Origin: Halalkalibacter okhensis
GTDB lineage: Bacteria > Bacillota > Bacilli > Bacillales > Bacillaceae_D
Assembly: GCF_000787375.1 (NCBI RefSeq)
Contig: NZ_JRJU01000005.1
Location: 62,001 to 126,000 of the forward strand
Reading direction: 5' to 3'
DNA length: 64,000 nt
Shown: positions 62,062 to 64,000 of the stretch, in pieces
Layout of the letters: each line of letters starts with the position of its first letter
Numbering within the stretch: the first letter of the stretch is position 1
Position numbers and translations under genes: made by a program
Notes under the pieces: model-generated
Told to the model about the DNA's origin: nothing
The model's database searches: none
The model's input: only the letters and a program-made list of their open reading frames with translations

Positions 62062-62268
62062 ATGAGCTTTAACTTACGTGGTGCTATCATGGCAAACATT
62101 CAAGGAAATTCACAAGATGAGGTAGAAGCAGTCATTGTCGACGCTGTTCAACGCGGCGAAGAAAAAATGCTTCCAGGTTTAGGTGTAATGATGGAAGTAT
62201 TTTGGAAAAACGCAAGCGAGCAACAAAAAGACGACGTATGTCAACAAATTAGCCAAGGATTACAATAG
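62062..62268 (+). CDS. sspI: Small acid-soluble spore protein SspI
   Basis: A 68-aa minor forespore protein with the SspI-family sequence ([20 protein letters not shown], then [20 protein letters not shown]). The ATG at 62062 follows AAGGAGTG by 7 nt; the ATG at 62053 lies within the ribosome site and is rejected. It is the only plus-strand gene in this part and has its own promoter and terminator. Confidence 0.95.
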   Translation: MSFNLRGAIMANIQGNSQDEVEAVIVDAVQRGEEKMLPGLGVMMEVFWKNASEQQKDDVCQQISQGLQ

Positions 62269-62272
62269 AGAT

Positions 62273-62313
62273 AAAGAGGTTGCTCATGCTTTTAGCTTGA
62301 GCAACCTCTTTTC
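62273..62313. terminator. Terminator after sspI
   Basis: AAAGAGGTTGCTCA (62273-62286) pairs perfectly with TGAGCAACCTCTTT (62298-62311), then a T-run on the plus strand. An A-run also makes it suitable for the facing gene. Confidence 0.92.
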
Positions 62314-62331
62314 AATTACTGTAACGATTGT

Positions 62332-63417
62332 TTAAGAAAACGTAATTTTGTCAACCGTGTCTTTATCAAGCTTTTTAATCACTTCAACAATAAGTTTCAC
62401 TGCATTCTCATAATCATCACGATGGAGGATAGCAGCATGGGTATGAATATAACGTGTCGCTACTGTAATGGACAAAGCAGGAACTCCGTTTGCCGTTAAG
62501 TGAATCGCACCTGAATCGGTTCCACCGCCAGCCATTGCATCAAATTGATAAGGAATGTTGTGTTCATCCGCTGTATCTGTCACAAAGTCACGTAAGCCTT
62601 TGTGAGAAATCATTGATGCATCGTACAAGACGATTTGAGGGCCTTCACCCATCTTGGCTAGTGCTTCTTTCTCTGTTACACCCGGTGTATCTCCAGCTAT
62701 CCCTACATCGACACCAAAGCCGATATCAGGCTGGATTAAATGAGCGGATGTACGAGCACCACGAAGACCAACTTCTTCTTGCACGGTCCCTACTCCATAA
62801 ACGACATTCGGGTGGTTTTCCCCTTGTAAACCGCGAAGTACATCAATTGCAATCGCACAACCAATTCGGTTATCCCACGCTTTAGCCATTAAAAGCTTTT
62901 CATTTTTCATGACCGTAAATTCACAAACAGGAACGACTGAATCGCCTGGGCGCACACCAAATTCCATTGCTTCTTCTTTGCTTGTTGCACCAATATCAAT
63001 AAACATGTCTTTTTTATCAACTGGTTTCTTTCTTGCTTCAGGAGCAAGAATGTGTGGAGGTTTTGAACCGATTACGCCTGGAACATTGCCTTTGTTTGTC
63101 ATAACTGTAACACGTTGAGCTAGCATCACTTGTTCCCACCAGCCTCCAACTGTTTGAAAACGAAGAAAGCCCTTCTCATCAATGCTCGTTACCATAAAGC
63201 CAATTTCATCAAGATGCCCGGCAACCATAATTTTCGGTCCTTCGGCATTTCCTGTTTTCTTAGCAACAAGACTTCCAAGTTTATCTGTTGTTACTTCATC
63301 AGCAAATGGACTGATGTACTTTTTCATCATTTCACGCGCTTCTCGCTCATTGCCCGGAACTCCATTTGCATCCGTTAAATCTTTTAACATTTGTAATCGT
63401 TCATCAAGATTTGTCAT
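62332..63417 (-). CDS. ysdC: M42-family aminopeptidase YsdC
   Basis: Co-catalytic metallo-aminopeptidase forming dodecameric tetrahedral particles. The 361-aa protein has the metal/catalytic motifs [10 protein letters not shown] (about 65), [12 protein letters not shown] (about 180), [11 protein letters not shown] (about 213) and [10 protein letters not shown] (about 315). The ATG at 63417 is chosen: GAGGAGG lies 8-9 nt upstream, while the ATG at 63435 does not have a site. Confidence 0.92.
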   Translation of the reverse strand: MTNLDERLQMLKDLTDANGVPGNEREAREMMKKYISPFADEVTTDKLGSLVAKKTGNAEGPKIMVAGHLDEIGFMVTSIDEKGFLRFQTVGGWWEQVMLAQRVTVMTNKGNVPGVIGSKPPHILAPEARKKPVDKKDMFIDIGATSKEEAMEFGVRPGDSVVPVCEFTVMKNEKLLMAKAWDNRIGCAIAIDVLRGLQGENHPNVVYGVGTVQEEVGLRGARTSAHLIQPDIGFGVDVGIAGDTPGVTEKEALAKMGEGPQIVLYDASMISHKGLRDFVTDTADEHNIPYQFDAMAGGGTDSGAIHLTANGVPALSITVATRYIHTHAAILHRDDYENAVKLIVEVIKKLDKDTVDKITFS

Positions 63418-63520
63418 TATGTATAACCTCCTCATATCATTACATTCAGTATACAGAAAACAATTTCGCTACTCAAATGAAATCAATAACTACGAAATAT
63501 TAAGAGCTAATAGCGACAAT

Positions 63521-64000
63521 CTAATACCCATTATCTTGCCTTTGGTGATTTACTTTGTTTTTTTCTAAATAAGCTTTCTCTATTTCTTCCATTGAAAACC
63601 CAAGCTGTTGACCTAGTGTAAAAAATTCATCTACTAATAGTTGAAACGCTTCTTGTGAGGGAGCCGTATCTAACTCTAGAGCTTGTTTTATAATAAGTAG
63701 AAACTGTTCAGTAGTATGTCTGACTTGTGGGTATTCTTCTTTCACTGTAATCGACGTAAAATTTAATGATAAACCTAGTGTTAACACAAAATGTAATCCG
63801 TCTACATATTCTTCCAAAATGACCGCACGTTTTGAAGCTGCCTTTTTGCTCCAATATTTAAAGCATCTCGTTTCATTGGCTAGTTCGCCAATTTCTACGG
63901 TGAAAGCTAGCAGTTGATCTTTAAACAAATGATAGTCAAACAAATCATGTTCTTGAATAATGCGATCGTTTAATTCTTTTTGAATGGCAAATAAATTATG
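63521..64000 (-). CDS. dUTPase, dimeric all-alpha type (partial, 5' end off window)
   Basis: Reading the minus strand from the window end gives HNLFAIQKELNDRIIQEHDL leading into FTVEIGELANETRCFKYW and ILEEYVDGLHFVLTLG: the two Glu-rich helices binding Mg in the MazG-like dUTPase family (PF08761). The frame runs to the window edge, so the true start lies just outside; a start at 63943 (TTG) would cut off the conserved N-terminal helix. The gene hydrolyses dUTP to dUMP if active. Confidence 0.88.
   Translation of the reverse strand, partial: HNLFAIQKELNDRIIQEHDLFDYHLFKDQLLAFTVEIGELANETRCFKYWSKKAASKRAVILEEYVDGLHFVLTLGLSLNFTSITVKEEYPQVRHTTEQFLLIIKQALELDTAPSQEAFQLLVDEFFTLGQQLGFSMEEIEKAYLEKNKVNHQRQDNGY

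Overview
The window is a stretch of a Bacillaceae (endospore-forming Firmicutes) chromosome. Most genes lie on the minus strand, and gene order follows the Bacillus subtilis block from hemX-hemA-ysxC-lonA-lonB-clpX-tig-ysoA-leu-ilv, through ysnB-ysnA-rph-gerM-racE-ysmB-gerE-ysmA-sdh-yslB-lysC-uvrC-trxA-etf-fadR-lcfA, to yshE-mutS2-polX-yshB-zapA-pheTS-ysgA-sspI-ysdC. Low GC, strong AGGAGG-type ribosome sites, TTG/GTG starts, T-boxes, a lysine riboswitch and sporulation genes (lonB, gerM, gerE, sspI) all fit. The insertions relative to B. subtilis (ilvE-ilvD, ptsHI next to gerE, a second lcfA, a Ktr subunit) suggest an alkaliphile-clade Bacillus (Alkalihalobacillus-like), but the species cannot be fixed from this sequence.

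Layout. 1-2.0 kb: heme entry (hemX partial, hemA). 2.3-3.7 kb: a small membrane protein converging on a manganese catalase. 3.8-12 kb: protein quality control (ysxC, lonA, lonB, clpX, tig). 12-13 kb: TPR protein YsoA with an apparent N-terminal frameshift. 13.3-24.4 kb: complete branched-chain amino acid pathway ilvE-ilvD-[T-box]-ilvB-ilvN-ilvC-leuA-leuB-leuC-leuD. 24.7-25.7 kb: a hypothetical protein, tRNA-Arg, tRNA-Gly and a truncated tRNA-Gly copy. 25.7-33.7 kb: ysnB, ysnA, rph, gerM, racE, ysmB, ptsI, ptsH, gerE, ysmA. 33.8-36.9 kb: succinate dehydrogenase. 37.2-39.1 kb: Ktr potassium transporter subunit and a 134-bp tandem repeat array. 39.2-43.5 kb: yslB, lysC with lysine riboswitch, uvrC, trxA. 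43.6-43.9 kb: a 52-bp tandem array. 44-51 kb: fatty-acid beta-oxidation genes (etfA, etfB, ysiB, fadR, two acyl-CoA ligases) with FadR boxes and a cre site. 51-64 kb: a 28-aa membrane peptide, yshE, mutS2, polX, a MITE-like repeat, yshB, zapA, pheT, pheS with T-box, an rRNA methyltransferase, sspI, an M42 peptidase and a partial dUTPase.

The genes are core housekeeping, and I see no phage, defence, secretion or secondary-metabolite system. The unusual material is between the genes: two tandem repeat arrays of different families, a MITE-like element, a duplicated half tRNA-Gly with its own promoter, an A9 tract that breaks ysoA, and short unannotated coding sequences.
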